A stretch of DNA of 64,000 nt. Source: Desulfomonile sp963700305 (GTDB lineage: Bacteria; Desulfobacterota; Desulfomonilia; Desulfomonilales; Desulfomonilaceae). A model generated the notes under the pieces. That model was not told where the DNA came from, did no database searches, and was given only the letters and a program-made list of their open reading frames with translations. The stretch is taken from NCBI GenBank assembly GCA_963700305.1, contig CAVOXB010000011.1, positions 744,001 to 808,000 of the forward strand, in the 5' to 3' direction. This document shows, piece by piece, positions 27,242 to 38,072 of this stretch. Positions within the stretch are counted from its first letter, which is position 1. Each line of letters opens with the position of its first letter. A program made the position numbers and the translations under genes.

Positions 27242-28018
27242 TCAGCCTAACCATGGCATGTGGATTTTGGCTTTTCTCCATCCCTTCCAAAGAAGATAGG
27301 AAAGCCGGTGATCCAACAATTCTCGGATAAGCCTCGAGGAGACCACATAACCACGCGGTCGGGCAGAAAGCCAATCCTGCCTGCGGGCCCTAACGTCTAT
27401 CTGAAATACCCCTGGTTTTTCATGCTTTTGGAAGCGGAGAGGGATGTCCTGCAATGGTGGCATGGGTGAACTGTCGCGCGCCCACGACTCGATTGAAATG
27501 TCGGTCGTGAAAGGAATGAAGAGGCTCCTGATTTGTTCGATATTGCCTTCAACGAAAATCCGGGAACCATGGAAATGAATAGGGGCATTTAATAGCACTG
27601 AGCCACCGACTTTGCAGGCCCTGAAACACTGCCAGAGGCCTAATTCTGGTCTGCAGCCGTATTCTGACCAGTGTTCGAGTGTCTGCGTACCAATGACAAA
27701 ATCAAAATATTGGTCTGGAAAACTGAGTTTTTCGACTGATTCAAGCCTGGTTGCAACAGTCGGAAGGCCCATATAATGGCTCTCCGTATCGACTCCTTCC
27801 CACTCTGCTCCCACCGCGAAGCAATGATTTCTGATCAGAGTGTTCGCTCCGCACCCGATCTCCAGCACCCGCGTCCCGGCTGAAATCATTCGGCAATATT
27901 CGTGCATGATTGCCCGCACGCACCATCTCAGCCGTGGGATAACCGAGTCAGGGGCCAGTCTTGAGTTTACCGTACAGCCGGCCCCATCAAAATAGTCGCA
28001 ATCTCTACAATCGGGCAT
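27242..28018 (-). CDS. SAM-dependent methyltransferase-like protein
   Basis: A 258-aa protein with a class I methyltransferase core: glycine-rich motif I (RVLEIGCGANTL), an acidic residue after strand 2 (WEGVDTESHYMG), and FVIGTQTLEHW. The N-terminus has a CRDCDYFDGAGC cluster, possibly metal-binding. The substrate is unknown. The gene is transcribed toward iscU. Upstream (28019-28783) is about 760 bp with no gene I can support, only a CCGGCCGGCCGG-type palindrome near 28130-28142 and AT-rich sequence. Confidence 0.75.
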   Translation of the reverse strand: MPDCRDCDYFDGAGCTVNSRLAPDSVIPRLRWCVRAIMHEYCRMISAGTRVLEIGCGANTLIRNHCFAVGAEWEGVDTESHYMGLPTVATRLESVEKLSFPDQYFDFVIGTQTLEHWSEYGCRPELGLWQCFRACKVGGSVLLNAPIHFHGSRIFVEGNIEQIRSLFIPFTTDISIESWARDSSPMPPLQDIPLRFQKHEKPGVFQIDVRARRQDWLSARPRGYVVSSRLIRELLDHRLSYLLWKGWRKAKIHMPWLG

Positions 28019-28783
28019 GATTTTCAGTGACTCTTAAGTCTTGGTCCATCTGCCTTAATGGGCCTGTTTTTGCGTTGTCAAAGGAACACAGTGCCAAGGA
28101 CGCTAGGTAGTCTGCCAACCTCTCATCCCCGGCCGGCCGGGAGTGACGAACTTTCAGCATCTCGAAATTAGCTGAAGGATTGTGAATTAGTAAGAATTTA
28201 TTCCGGCTGAACTATACCAGACCTCATGCGGAAAGGCACGAGCAACCCACGGGATCGCTTATTCATCAGATTTTCAGCCTGTGCCATCTATTGATCGATC
28301 TCGTCGCAACACTTCCTGAAGTTGATCTGATCAGGGAAGGCTCGAGATTTAGCAACACTTCCCTTCAATCCACATGGTCGTCGATTATAGCTACTAACCT
28401 TTGACACTAATTTTCACGCGTGCGAAAAAATTATATCCTGAAACAATTTTTTCATTCTCTTGCCATAGCGGAATTATCCTTCAACATTTCCTAGCATATG
28501 CTCCGAGAAAAGCCTGCTCAAATCCCAGGGCCTTAAGTCACTATTACATCGTAATGATCCGTCCGAATGATTCCCCCTTTCTCACCACGCACGACTTACC
28601 ATTAGATCCTATGAGCTTGTCATTGACTGTAGAGCTAATATTGAAGTATGCTTAAGCCACAGAGTTGATGAAATCTCTCAGATTGTATCCCTATGGCAAT
28701 TTCAGCCGTTTGTCGAGAAGGTGAAGCTCGGTGAAGAGTTTCGCATTTTCATAGTCGCGATTGATTGCGACTGGAGGAGAATT

Positions 28784-31080
28784 TTGAGATCGAGATACTG
28801 GGTGTATTCGCTTTTCTTCGCGTCCGGAATCAGTGGTCTGATGTATCAGATCGTGTGGCTCAGAATATTGTCCAGGACCACAGGTGTGAGCATTCATGCG
28901 ACAGCGACTGTCGTGGCTGCTTTCATGGCAGGTCTTGCATTGGGAAGCTTTATTCTAGGCAAATTTGTTGATAAGAGAAATGATCCACTCAGAATATACG
29001 CCTTGCTGGAACTATGTGTAGCAGCGACGGTTTTTCTAATTCCATATGCATTTGAAGGATCGGTCCCTTTTTATCAATTCCTCTATCAGTGGAGCAATGA
29101 GAATGTAGTCATAACAGCGTTGGGTATGGGAATCGTCTCTTTTATTACCTTGCTGATTCCTACTGCCTTGATGGGCGGCACGCTTCCGGTCATGACGACG
29201 TTTCTTGTAAGGAAAGACCACCTGCTTGGGAAGAACCTCAGCATGTTGTACGGGCTTAACACACTGGGAGCAGTTACAGGGGTTCTTTTAAGCTCGTTCT
29301 TATTAATAGGGTTCTTTGGCGAAAGAGCAACAACATATATTGGAATTACGATAAACGTGCTTGTGGCAATCGTGGCATTGTATGTCTTTAGAAAAGACAG
29401 CAAAGTTGCCCCAACCGAAAAGGCCTCCGAAGAAGAACTCGATCCAGCCGCACAGTCTATGTCTTCCTATTCTACAGGAACAAGGACCTTTGTGCTTTTA
29501 GCATTCTTGATGAGCGGGTTCACGTCAATAGCTTATGAAGTCATATGGACGAGGCAGTTGATTCTGTTCCTGGAAAACTCGATTTATGCGTTTTCGGCCA
29601 TGTTGGCGGTTTTTCTCGGAGGTGTGTCCCTGGGAAGCCTGGCCATAAACCGATTCGTAGACAGGCTAAAGAATCCTTTGACGCTTTTCGGTGTTCTGGA
29701 ATTGGCTATAGGATTTATCTCGGTTTTGAATTTATATTTGTTCGATCCGATTGACAGCTTTTTCGTAGATCGCAGTTTAAGCATTATTCCACCGTTTATT
29801 GCGACAGTAATCCTTGTATTTCCAATGACCTTCATCTTCGGAATGATATTGCCGGTGGCAGGCCGCTGTTACGCCGCGAATTTGGACAAGACAGGCTCAT
29901 TGGTGGGCAGACTCTACGGATTCAATACTGTGGGATGCATTCTGGGATCGCTTCTAGCGGGATTCTTGCTTATCCCCATGATCGGTTCGACCAAGACGGT
30001 AATTGTCCTGGCAGCGTTCAATCTCGTTCTGGGGTTGGCCCTTTTGAGGCTGGAGCCCAAGAGGTCTGCGATTTCAAAGTGGGCGTTTGCCCCTGCATGC
30101 GCGATTTTCGCAGTGCCGATTATTTCAATGGCAGGCGTTGATCCTTTCTTATCAACCATAGAAAAAAGAATTCAGGAAGGCCGATTGCTGGTCAATTTCA
30201 GGAATCCGGATTTGGGACCAACCGCCAAGATTTTTTTTAACAAAGAAGGGATCGAGGGAACGGTCACGGCTTTTGGATGGGGAAAATTGAAACAGCTGTG
30301 GATAAATGGCATAGGAATGACTGACTTAAGCACTGAAACGAAACTAATGGCGCATCTCCCCATGATGTTCGCCAAAGACCCCAAAGAATTGTTGGTAGTG
30401 TGTTTCGGGATGGGCACAACGGTGAAATCTGGGGTAATTTACCCCGATTTAAAGATAACCGCGGTAGAGCTGGTATCTGAGACTTTCGAGGCTTTCAATT
30501 TCTTTCATCCGAACTCAGATGCGCTCAAAAGCGAAGATGTTCGTCTGATCGCAAATGACGGCAGGAATCACCTTTTGTTATCTCCCAAGAAATATGATGT
30601 AATTACGGTTGATCCTGCGCCGCCCGTTTGGAGCGCGCGGAACTGTGAATCTGTACACGATGGAATTTCTGGAATTATGCAAGTCCAGGCTCAATCCGGA
30701 TGGTGTTATGTGTCTGTGGTTTCCTGGTTCATTAAAAGAAGACATGGTGTGCCTTATTAAGACGTTTACTGCGGTATTTCCGTATGCGTCAGCCTGGTCC
30801 GGTCCCAAAATGAAGCAAGGCTTTTATCTCATCGGGACTTTGAAAAATGTCCCGCAAAACGTGTTCCAGGAGAGTGTAGCTAATGCTTTCAATAACGAAA
30901 AGATTGTGACGGATCTCCGCGAATACGATAGTACCTTGTGACACTCCGGAAAAACTGTTCAAACTGATGTATCTGAACGAATTTCATATCGAAGCAATCA
31001 AGCACGACAAATCTTTATCGCTCATCACCGATGATTATCCGCTCACGGAGTTTTTCCTATGGAGGTATTTTTTAAGATAA
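28784..31080 (+). CDS. Membrane-anchored spermidine-synthase-like protein (two frameshifts)
   Basis: About 765 aa with a long polytopic membrane region of roughly 12-14 helices followed by a C-terminal Rossmann domain (VVCFGMGTTVKSG, ITAVELV, YDVITVDPAPPVWSAG) of the spermidine-synthase type. It recalls fused MFS/spermidine-synthase-like proteins whose function is poorly known. The TTG at 28784 is preferred over GTG at 28721 because GGAGGAG lies just upstream. The frame breaks near 30631-30640 (WSAGTVNLYTME is recovered) and at about 30928 (DVPCDTPEKLFKLMYL is recovered); each needs one base removed. The stop at 31078-31080 abuts apbE, so the two are probably cotranscribed. Confidence 0.75.
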
Positions 31081-31090
31081 CGTGGTTGTA

Positions 31091-32095
31091 ATGATGCGAG
31101 TCAAATATATAGCTGCAATTGGAATATCGGCCTTGCTTCTACTATCATGCACCGGGAGCAATTCACTGCCGCTGCACAAGTCCAACCGCCTCTTAATGGG
31201 CACTGTCGTCGACGTGACTGTGATAGGCGAGAAGGAAAAAGCAAAGGCCCTAACGGAGTCAATATTTGATGAAATAAAGCGCATTGAGAATCTCACGTCC
31301 TTCTACAACCCATCCGAGCTCACAAAAATTAATGATAACGCAGGAAAGGGACCTACGAAGGCCGATAGGGAATTACTCAGCCTGATCAGAGAAGCTTTCA
31401 AGATTGCGAAGCAAACTGACGGGGCTTTCGATCCTACAGTTGGGGCTCTCAGCAGTCTATGGCAGTTCAGCGGTCCGGGTGAGCCGCGGTTACCGTCGGA
31501 ATCGGAAATCCGGGATGCCCTGAGCAAAGTGGGCTGGGAAAGAATAAAAATCGATTCTGATGCCGAAACCATCCTGCTTCCCGATGGAGGAATGGCCCTA
31601 GACCTTGGCGGAATAACTAAAGGCTATACACTGAATCGCATAGCGGAAATCGTCAGGACAGCCGGGGGTAATGCTGTTCTGGTGAACATTGGTGGGGACA
31701 TTCTCGCTGTTGGAGAAAAACAAGCGAACAAGCCCTGGCTTGTGGGAGTGGAGGATCCCAGAAATCCAAAAGGTATAATAGCAGTCGCCCCCCTCAAAGA
31801 TCGTATAATTGTAACTTCCGGTGACTACGAGCGGTTCTTCTTAAAAGATGAGAAACGATACCACCATATAATCAATCCCAAAACCGGCTATCCCGCGGAC
31901 AAACTGCAATCCGTCACCATAGTTGGGCCCATTGGAATGATGCTGCAGCCCGCAGGCACGGCCACGTTCGTCCTTGGGGTAGACAAAGGCACAAAGATTA
32001 TCGAAGCCATTGAAGGCGCAAAAGGATTTCTCATCGACAACGAAGGCAAAAATCATCTTACTGTAGGCGCTCAGTCGGTTTTCGAGACAAAATAA
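31091..32095 (+). CDS. apbE: FAD:protein FMN transferase (lipoprotein)
   Basis: About 334 aa. ApbE attaches FMN covalently to a Ser/Thr of target proteins such as NqrB, RnfG/D-type subunits or NosR. A lipobox (LLLLSC) follows a short hydrophobic helix, so it is a periplasmic lipoprotein. Motifs seen are LMGTVVDVTV, FDPTVGAL, LDLGGITKGYTLN and VNIGGDI, and HHIINPKTGYPA. A GTG at 31082 is also in frame; neither has a strong ribosome-binding site. It begins right after the membrane protein. No flavinylation target is encoded in the window. Confidence 0.92.
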   Translation: MMRVKYIAAIGISALLLLSCTGSNSLPLHKSNRLLMGTVVDVTVIGEKEKAKALTESIFDEIKRIENLTSFYNPSELTKINDNAGKGPTKADRELLSLIREAFKIAKQTDGAFDPTVGALSSLWQFSGPGEPRLPSESEIRDALSKVGWERIKIDSDAETILLPDGGMALDLGGITKGYTLNRIAEIVRTAGGNAVLVNIGGDILAVGEKQANKPWLVGVEDPRNPKGIIAVAPLKDRIIVTSGDYERFFLKDEKRYHHIINPKTGYPADKLQSVTIVGPIGMMLQPAGTATFVLGVDKGTKIIEAIEGAKGFLIDNEGKNHLTVGAQSVFETK

Positions 32096-32124
32096 GATGA
32101 TTCATTACGAATCTGAGGAGGACG

Positions 32125-33182
32125 ATGAGCGACAAACCAAAAACTAAAATTAAGGCGAGCGAAATCGTTTCTGATATCCGCTCGGGTATGAGCGAGCCGG
32201 AACTAAAACAAAAATATGGTTTGCGTCAGAAATCCCTGGAGCAAGCGCTGGGAAAACTTTCTGCAGCAGGCCTGTTGACAGATATTGAAATACAGAAGTG
32301 GAATAAATCAAACGAAAATTACGATTTGCGGCCTCGCCCTGAAGTTCGAATACCCCAGTGGCGATGCCCCTCCTGCAATGCTCCACAACCTGAAGAAAAA
32401 GACGAATGCCCTGTCTGCGGAGTGGTAATAAAGAAACTATTGTCACACCGAGAACATGACTTCTATATGCCGCCGACTTCTGAGACAAGTACCAGCCAGG
32501 GGAAAGGTTGGTTGGCAGTAGTCGCAAGCATCATAGTCTTCGCAATTGTGGGTACGGGGTTCTTATGGTGGTCCAAGCACCGGGCAACGGAGAAGACTCG
32601 GGTCGCAGGTCTGCACTTGAAGCTCAAAACGCTGGATAGAACCGAAGCCGCGCAGAATGCTTATCAATCTTCTTCAGGACAAGACGAGCCTTCGAATTCC
32701 CTGTCTTCAGAAGGAACAGACAGTGGCGCCTCCAACCTAGATCTCAGCCCTGGTTCGGCACCTCCACAGGAAGCCACTTCAGACACCCGTATACGATCAA
32801 AAGAAGACAGCCGGCCCAAAGAGAAGGAGCCCATATCAAGCAAGTATCGGTACAGGAGTCCTGAGGCAGTTCAGTTCCAAAGACTTCAAGGAAGAAGTGG
32901 TGGAAGCCTCAAAAACCTATCCAGTAATTTTCCAGTTCTACAGCAGGTACTTGACCGCCATGCAGGCGGATGGCATCCGTCTTGGACAAGGTGGCAGGAG
33001 AAACGAGAGGCCGGGCAATCATCGGTCTGGTGCCCACAAACGATGTCAATTTGGCTAGGGCTTTCGAGATAAAAAGCATACCGGCCGTCTTCGTCATTCG
33101 TAACGCAGAGGTCGTAGCATCCTTTGTCGGAGCAGTGCCAAAGGCACAAATTGAAAAAATCTTGAAAGACAACGGGGCCTGA
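32125..33182 (+). CDS. Zinc-ribbon, membrane and thioredoxin-fold protein without CxxC (two frameshifts)
   Basis: About 350 aa when joined. Order: small helical N-terminal domain (SEIVSDIRSGMSEPELKQKY), zinc ribbon (CPSCN...CPVCG), one membrane helix (WLAVVASIIVFAIVGTGFLW), a low-complexity Ser/Glu-rich linker, and a C-terminal thioredoxin fold. Breaks near 32877-32881 and 32966-32969 each contain one extra base; the joined domain reads QDFKEEVVEASKTYPVIFQF, then YSRYLTAMQAMASVLDKV. Aligned with thioredoxins, YLTAM replaces WCGPC, so both redox cysteines are missing. A binding or chaperone-like function is more likely than a reductase. GAGGAGG precedes the ATG. Confidence 0.7.
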
Positions 33183-33381
33183 TTACCCACACGATCTGAT
33201 ATTAGGCTGACGATTCAGTCGTTCGCCTAAGATTCCTATTTGTGGGCTTCAGTAAAATCCTCGCTGTAATCTAAGGTCCCAAGCGGGCCTGAATCAATGC
33301 TCTCTGCAAACAGCAGTTAGATAAGCCATTCCCGCGACGTTTTGCCTCGACTGTGTAAAAGAGAGATGCTATGTCTGTTCG

Positions 33382-34179
33382 ATGCTGCAAGTGAACAACC
33401 TCGAGGTGGTTTATAACGATATTGTTCTAGTGCTCCGAGGAGTGTCTCTCGAAGTGCCGGAAGGGAAAATCGTCGCTTTCCTGGGCTCAAACGGCGCCGG
33501 AAAATCTACCACCTTGCGAGCCATTTCGGGCCTCCTGGATTACGAGGATGGAGAAATCAAGAAGGGGTCCATAGAATTCAGGAATCAACCCATCCAGGAA
33601 ATGGAGCCTCAACAGATAGTTCGTCTTGGAATCACCCAGGTCCCAGAAGGACGTCGTATTTTCGCTGAACTGACGGTCGAAGAGAATGTGCGAGTGGGAG
33701 CGCATACGCGTCGGGACGGCAGATCAGAAGTTATGCGGGATTTCGATAGGGTGTTGGGCTACTTTCCAAGGCTTCGGGAGAGATTGAAGGTGCAGGCAGG
33801 ATTTCTCAGCGGAGGCGAGCAACAAATGTTAGCCATAGCTCGCGCGTTGATGGCCCGACCTTCACTCATGATGCTTGACGAGCCTTCGCTTGGATTAGCG
33901 CCTATGCTGGTGATGGAAATTTTCGAAATTATCAAGAAGATCAATCAAGAGGAGAAAGTGTCGATTCTGCTCGTCGAGCAGAACGCCTTCATGGCCCTCG
34001 ATGTATCCGACTACGGTTACATAATGGAAAACGGCAAAATAGTCCTGGATGGACCCAGCCATAAGTTGATGGAAAACGAAGACGTCAAAGAGTTTTACTT
34101 GGGCATCAAAGAAGACGACCGACGCAAGAGCTTTGCAGCAATAAAGCATTATAAGCGCAGAAAACGTTGGCTGTCGTGA
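33382..34179 (+). CDS. livF: Branched-chain-type ABC transporter ATPase
   Basis: A 265-aa ABC ATPase of the LivF branch. Walker A is GSNGAGKST, the signature LSGGEQQ, Walker B LMMLDEPSLGLAP and the switch His is LLVEQN in this family (no classic His). It begins at an ATG with no strong ribosome-binding site. It is the first of five genes (livF, livG, acyl-CoA ligase, livH, livM), which together would import a small acid and activate it. The 225-bp spacer to livG is unusually long and shows no gene. Confidence 0.9.
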   Translation: MLQVNNLEVVYNDIVLVLRGVSLEVPEGKIVAFLGSNGAGKSTTLRAISGLLDYEDGEIKKGSIEFRNQPIQEMEPQQIVRLGITQVPEGRRIFAELTVEENVRVGAHTRRDGRSEVMRDFDRVLGYFPRLRERLKVQAGFLSGGEQQMLAIARALMARPSLMMLDEPSLGLAPMLVMEIFEIIKKINQEEKVSILLVEQNAFMALDVSDYGYIMENGKIVLDGPSHKLMENEDVKEFYLGIKEDDRRKSFAAIKHYKRRKRWLS

Positions 34180-34408
34180 GGCCCCACACTCAGACAAAAG
34201 AGCACCGCAGTGGGACCCGGTATCCTGCCGGTCACTGTCAAGCCACAAGATTTCATCTTACTGCATGTAGGATCTTTGAGAATGCGCGACCGGTGAGCTG
34301 TACAACACTGCTCATTACGGCGGCTAGGCTCGCGCGTTTGGTGTCGTGGACCATAATGCAGCCCGCAGTGGTGGACAAAAGCACTAGAACTGACAATGTG
34401 ACAAAAAA

Positions 34409-35201
34409 ATGCCACTTCTAGAAATAAAGAAACATATCCCTCAGCTTCGGAGGAATAACAGCCCTGAACGCGATTTCTATTACCATAGAAGCCGGAGAAC
34501 TCTATGCAGTGATCGGTCCCAATGGGGCCGGAAAAACCTGTTTGCTCAACTGTATAACCGGTTTCTACAAACCTCAGAGTGGGACTGTCCTTTTCGAGAA
34601 CCGGGACATACGACGATTGCGACCAGATCAAATAGCCAAGCTGGGGGTTGCCAGGACGTTCCAGAATGTGGAGCTGTTCGCAAATATGAATGTCATCGAT
34701 AACTTGCTGCTGGGACGTCACAATCATTTTACTACCGGTTTTTTCGGCAATGCTGTGAAGGGCCATTTCTGCGCTGAGGAGACAATCCATCGTCGCAAGG
34801 TAGAAGAAATAGTAGATTTCCTGGAAATGGAGAAGTGGCGGAAATATATGGTTTCCAGCCTTCCTTACGGAGTGAGAAAACGGGTCGAACTGGGTCGTGC
34901 GCTGGCTCAAGAACCCAAACTTTTGCTACTGGACGAACCCATGGCCGGAATGAACCTCGAAGAGAGGGAAGACATTGCCAGATTCATTATTGATGTTCAT
35001 GAGGAATTGGGATGCACGATCCTCATGATTGAGCACGACATGGACGTAGTGATGGACATATCCCAACGAGTCTGTGTCTTGGATTTCGGCAGGAAAATAG
35101 GGGAAGGCTCTCCCTCGGAAGTCCAAACGAATCCTGAAGTTCAAAGGGCCTATCTGGGGCAAGATCGTGAAACGATTATGAGAAGAGGGCGAAGCCTGTG
35201 A
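34409..35201 (+). CDS. livG: Branched-chain-type ABC transporter ATPase (frameshifted)
   Basis: About 263 aa, LivG branch: Walker A GPNGAGKT, a long insertion (GRHNHFTTGFFGNAVKG), signature LPYGVRKR, Walker B LLLLDEPMAGMN and the H-loop in MIEHDMD. The first 35 residues are in another frame: one extra A at 34430-34432 shifts KNISLSFGGITALNAISITI into a dead frame. The ATG at 34409 lies after an A-run with no clear ribosome-binding site. The stop overlaps the start of the acyl-CoA ligase (GTGA), so translation is coupled. Confidence 0.85.
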
Positions 35202-37006
35202 GAGAGGACACCCTACCACACAAATTTTTGGTCCAGGTGAATAAACTGGGATCCCGTGTCGCCCTGCGGGAAAAGAAGCTCGGCGTATGGCAAGAAATCA
35301 CATGGGACGACTATTGCCGCCACGTGCGCCATTTATGTCTTGGCTTATTGGAACTTGGGTTAGAAAAAGGCGCCCACGTCAGTATCCTCGCCGACAACGA
35401 ACCTAAATGGCTGATCGCTGATATAGCTATCCAATCAGCCGGCGCAGTTGCAGTAGGGGTTTATCCTACGAACCCGTCCCGAGAAGCCAGGTACGTGGTA
35501 GGCCATTCAGAATCGACTTTCGTTGTCTGCGGTGATCAGGAACAGCTGGACAAAATTCTCGAGGTCAAAGAGGAATTGCCGCTTCTCAAGAGAATAGTCG
35601 TAATGGACATGAAGGGACTGCGGAACTATAGGGATTCCTTGATTATGTCCTTCGAAGCAGTTGAAAAAATCGGCCGGAAAATTGACGAGAAAGACCCAGA
35701 GAAGTTCTATCGCACTATGGATTTGCTGAAGCCTGAAGATGTGTCGATTATGGTGTACACCTCCGGAACCACAGGACCGCCGAAGGGCGCTATGATACGG
35801 CACGAACACATCCTCAGGATGTCGTCTGCCATATGCAAAGTCATACCTCAGGATGAGAATGACGAAATCGTATCATATCTCCCTTTGTGCCATGTGGCCG
35901 AGCGTATGCTGTCCGTGGGAGTGCCGCTGTACACGGGCGCGACCGTGAATTTCGCGGAAAGCGTCGATACAGTGACTTCAGCAATGCGGGAAATACTCCC
36001 CACCTTTTTCTTTGCTGTCCCGCGGATCTGGGAAAAGATGATGGCCGGGATACTTACGAAAATGAAAGACGCGAGTCGGCTGAAGCAACTGATTTTCCGG
36101 ATCTGTATGGTTATCGGCGACCGAATGGCAGACGCGCGGCTCTCCGGCGGAAAACCCCCGACTTCTCTCAGAATTCAATATGCTCTTGCGAACCTGCTGT
36201 CGTTTAGACATCTCAAAAAGGAAATGGGACTTTTGCGGGCACGCTTGGCAATGAGTGCGGCTGCACCCATTGCTCCAAAGGTTCTTAAATTTCATAGGGC
36301 CTTGGGCGTGGAGGTAATAGAAGGTTGGGGCTTGACGGAGGAGACAGGTCTGGCGACCTGCAATGTGGCGGGGGACGTAAAGCTCGGGAGCGTGGGCAAA
36401 CCAGTGCCTGGAGTAAACATCAAAATCGCGGATGATGGCGAGATACTTGTTCAATGCAGTCACATTTTCGCAGGATATTGGAAAGACCCTGAGGCCACGG
36501 CAAAAACAATACGAGATGGCTGGCTATACACGGGAGATGTCGGTGAACTGGACGAACAAGGTCGATTGACTATAACCGATCGGAAAAAGGAGATCATCAT
36601 CACTTCCGGCGGGAAGAACATCGCACCTTCGGAAATCGAAAATCGCCTCAAGTGCAGCCTCTTCATAAATGAAGCCATCGTTGTGGGTGATGGGAGAAAG
36701 TATTTGTCGGCGTTGATTCAAATTGACTACGATAATGTAGCCAAATGGGCTCAGGAACGGGGAATCGCATATACCACCTTCAGGAGTTTGGCCCAAAATC
36801 CTGAAGTGTATAATCTGATCAAACAAGAAGTGAATGAGGCCAACAAGGATTTCGCTCAAGTGGAAACCGTTAAGAAGTTTAGGCTCCTCGACAAAGAGCT
36901 TGATCACGATGACAACGAATTGACCGCCACTATGAAAATCAGGCGGAAGACAATTCACAAGAAATTCGGCGAAGTCATAGAGGAAATGTATCGAAGCAAG
37001 GAATAA
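35198..37006 (+). CDS. Long-chain acyl-CoA synthetase within the liv operon
   Basis: A 602-aa AMP-forming ligase of the long-chain (FadD/Faa) type. P-loop YTSGTTGPPKGAM, the GWGLTEETG motif, YTGDVGELDEQG and DRKKEIIITSGGKNIAP are visible. Its GTG overlaps the livG stop by 4 nt. Acyl-CoA synthetases nested in Liv-type ABC operons are a recurring arrangement in this phylum, which suggests the transporter takes up a carboxylic acid (fatty, aromatic or amino acid-derived) that is trapped as its CoA ester. The second ligase in this window (1231-2814) is a different branch. Confidence 0.92.
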   Translation: MREDTLPHKFLVQVNKLGSRVALREKKLGVWQEITWDDYCRHVRHLCLGLLELGLEKGAHVSILADNEPKWLIADIAIQSAGAVAVGVYPTNPSREARYVVGHSESTFVVCGDQEQLDKILEVKEELPLLKRIVVMDMKGLRNYRDSLIMSFEAVEKIGRKIDEKDPEKFYRTMDLLKPEDVSIMVYTSGTTGPPKGAMIRHEHILRMSSAICKVIPQDENDEIVSYLPLCHVAERMLSVGVPLYTGATVNFAESVDTVTSAMREILPTFFFAVPRIWEKMMAGILTKMKDASRLKQLIFRICMVIGDRMADARLSGGKPPTSLRIQYALANLLSFRHLKKEMGLLRARLAMSAAAPIAPKVLKFHRALGVEVIEGWGLTEETGLATCNVAGDVKLGSVGKPVPGVNIKIADDGEILVQCSHIFAGYWKDPEATAKTIRDGWLYTGDVGELDEQGRLTITDRKKEIIITSGGKNIAPSEIENRLKCSLFINEAIVVGDGRKYLSALIQIDYDNVAKWAQERGIAYTTFRSLAQNPEVYNLIKQEVNEANKDFAQVETVKKFRLLDKELDHDDNELTATMKIRRKTIHKKFGEVIEEMYRSKE

Positions 37007-37088
37007 TCCTTTTCTCTCGCGAAACACCTAATGAAATGAAAATATTGCAAGGGATATATAGGGCGCGACGGCGTCACAGGGGTTGAGA

Positions 37089-37979
37089 GTGGATTTTCAA
37101 GTCTTATTACAGCTCACCATCACGGGTTTAGCATGGGGCAGCGTGTACGCCTGTATAGCCCTGGGTTTTGTTCTCATATACAAGGCTACGGATATATTCA
37201 ACTTTGCTCAGCCGGAATTGATGATGGTGGGCGCATATCTCGCTTTTTCTCTTATTACGGGACTAAAGCTTCCTTTTGTAATCGGATTCGTGTGTGCACT
37301 GGTGCTGGTTGCTTTGATTGCGGCTCTGCTCGAAATGATGGTAGTCCGGCCGCTAGTTGGCGAACCCGTGCTGTCAATCATAATGGTTACACTTGGCCTG
37401 GCCAATGTGCTTCGTGGCATGACGGGCTTGGCTTGGGGTTACGAAGAGCTTCAGTTTCCATCGCCATTTTCGCGAAGTCCAATTCATTTTTTCGGCGCTG
37501 CTATCAATCAAGCGGAACTCTTTACGATCGTGGCCACAGCCATCTTGCTGATCGTTTTTTTTCTGTTTTTCAAATATTCAAGTTCCGGAATAGCTATGCG
37601 TGCAACCGCGGAGGATGCGAAGACGGCTTTTTTGATGGGCATAAGCGTCAAACGGGTGTTCACCGCATCTTGGGTCATAGCATCAGTCGTAGCTACTGTT
37701 GCTGGAGTATTCTTGGCCAGCTTGACCCATTTGGAACCGATCATGAGCTTTACTGGATTGAGGGCGCTTCCAGCCATAATTCTAGGGGGGCTCGACAGCA
37801 TACCCGGCGCGATCGTCGGAGGGCTGATCATCGGAGTGGCTGAAAATCTGGCCGGATTTTATCTCGAGGGTTATCTCGGGAGCGGGGTGAGAGAAATTAC
37901 GGCCTATGCCATAGTCTTGATCGTGATGATGATTCGGCCGTACGGGCTTTTCGGCAGCAAAGAGATCGAACGTGTCTAA
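37089..37979 (+). CDS. livH: Branched-chain-type ABC transporter permease LivH
   Basis: About 296 aa with eight or so membrane helices. Family segments are visible: GLAWGSVYACIALGFVLIYK, FNFAQPELMMVGAYLAF and MRATAEDAKTAFLMGI. The GTG at 37089 has GGGG about 6 nt upstream; an in-frame TTG at 37083 would sit on the ribosome-binding site. It forms the membrane channel with livM and is energised by livF and livG. Confidence 0.92.
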   Translation: MDFQVLLQLTITGLAWGSVYACIALGFVLIYKATDIFNFAQPELMMVGAYLAFSLITGLKLPFVIGFVCALVLVALIAALLEMMVVRPLVGEPVLSIIMVTLGLANVLRGMTGLAWGYEELQFPSPFSRSPIHFFGAAINQAELFTIVATAILLIVFFLFFKYSSSGIAMRATAEDAKTAFLMGISVKRVFTASWVIASVVATVAGVFLASLTHLEPIMSFTGLRALPAIILGGLDSIPGAIVGGLIIGVAENLAGFYLEGYLGSGVREITAYAIVLIVMMIRPYGLFGSKEIERV

Positions 37980-38072
37980 ATACGAGTAACGACTTTTGTG
38001 AGACATTTCACAGGCGAAAGCCCTCACAAGGGTGTCGCCTCTTCGGAATGCATTGAGATCTAGAGGGAGTTT

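Noticed and set aside
28401..28655. An open frame in the AT-rich spacer after the methyltransferase gene
   Set aside because: No ribosome-binding site, no domain, and the reading depends on an AT-rich composition.
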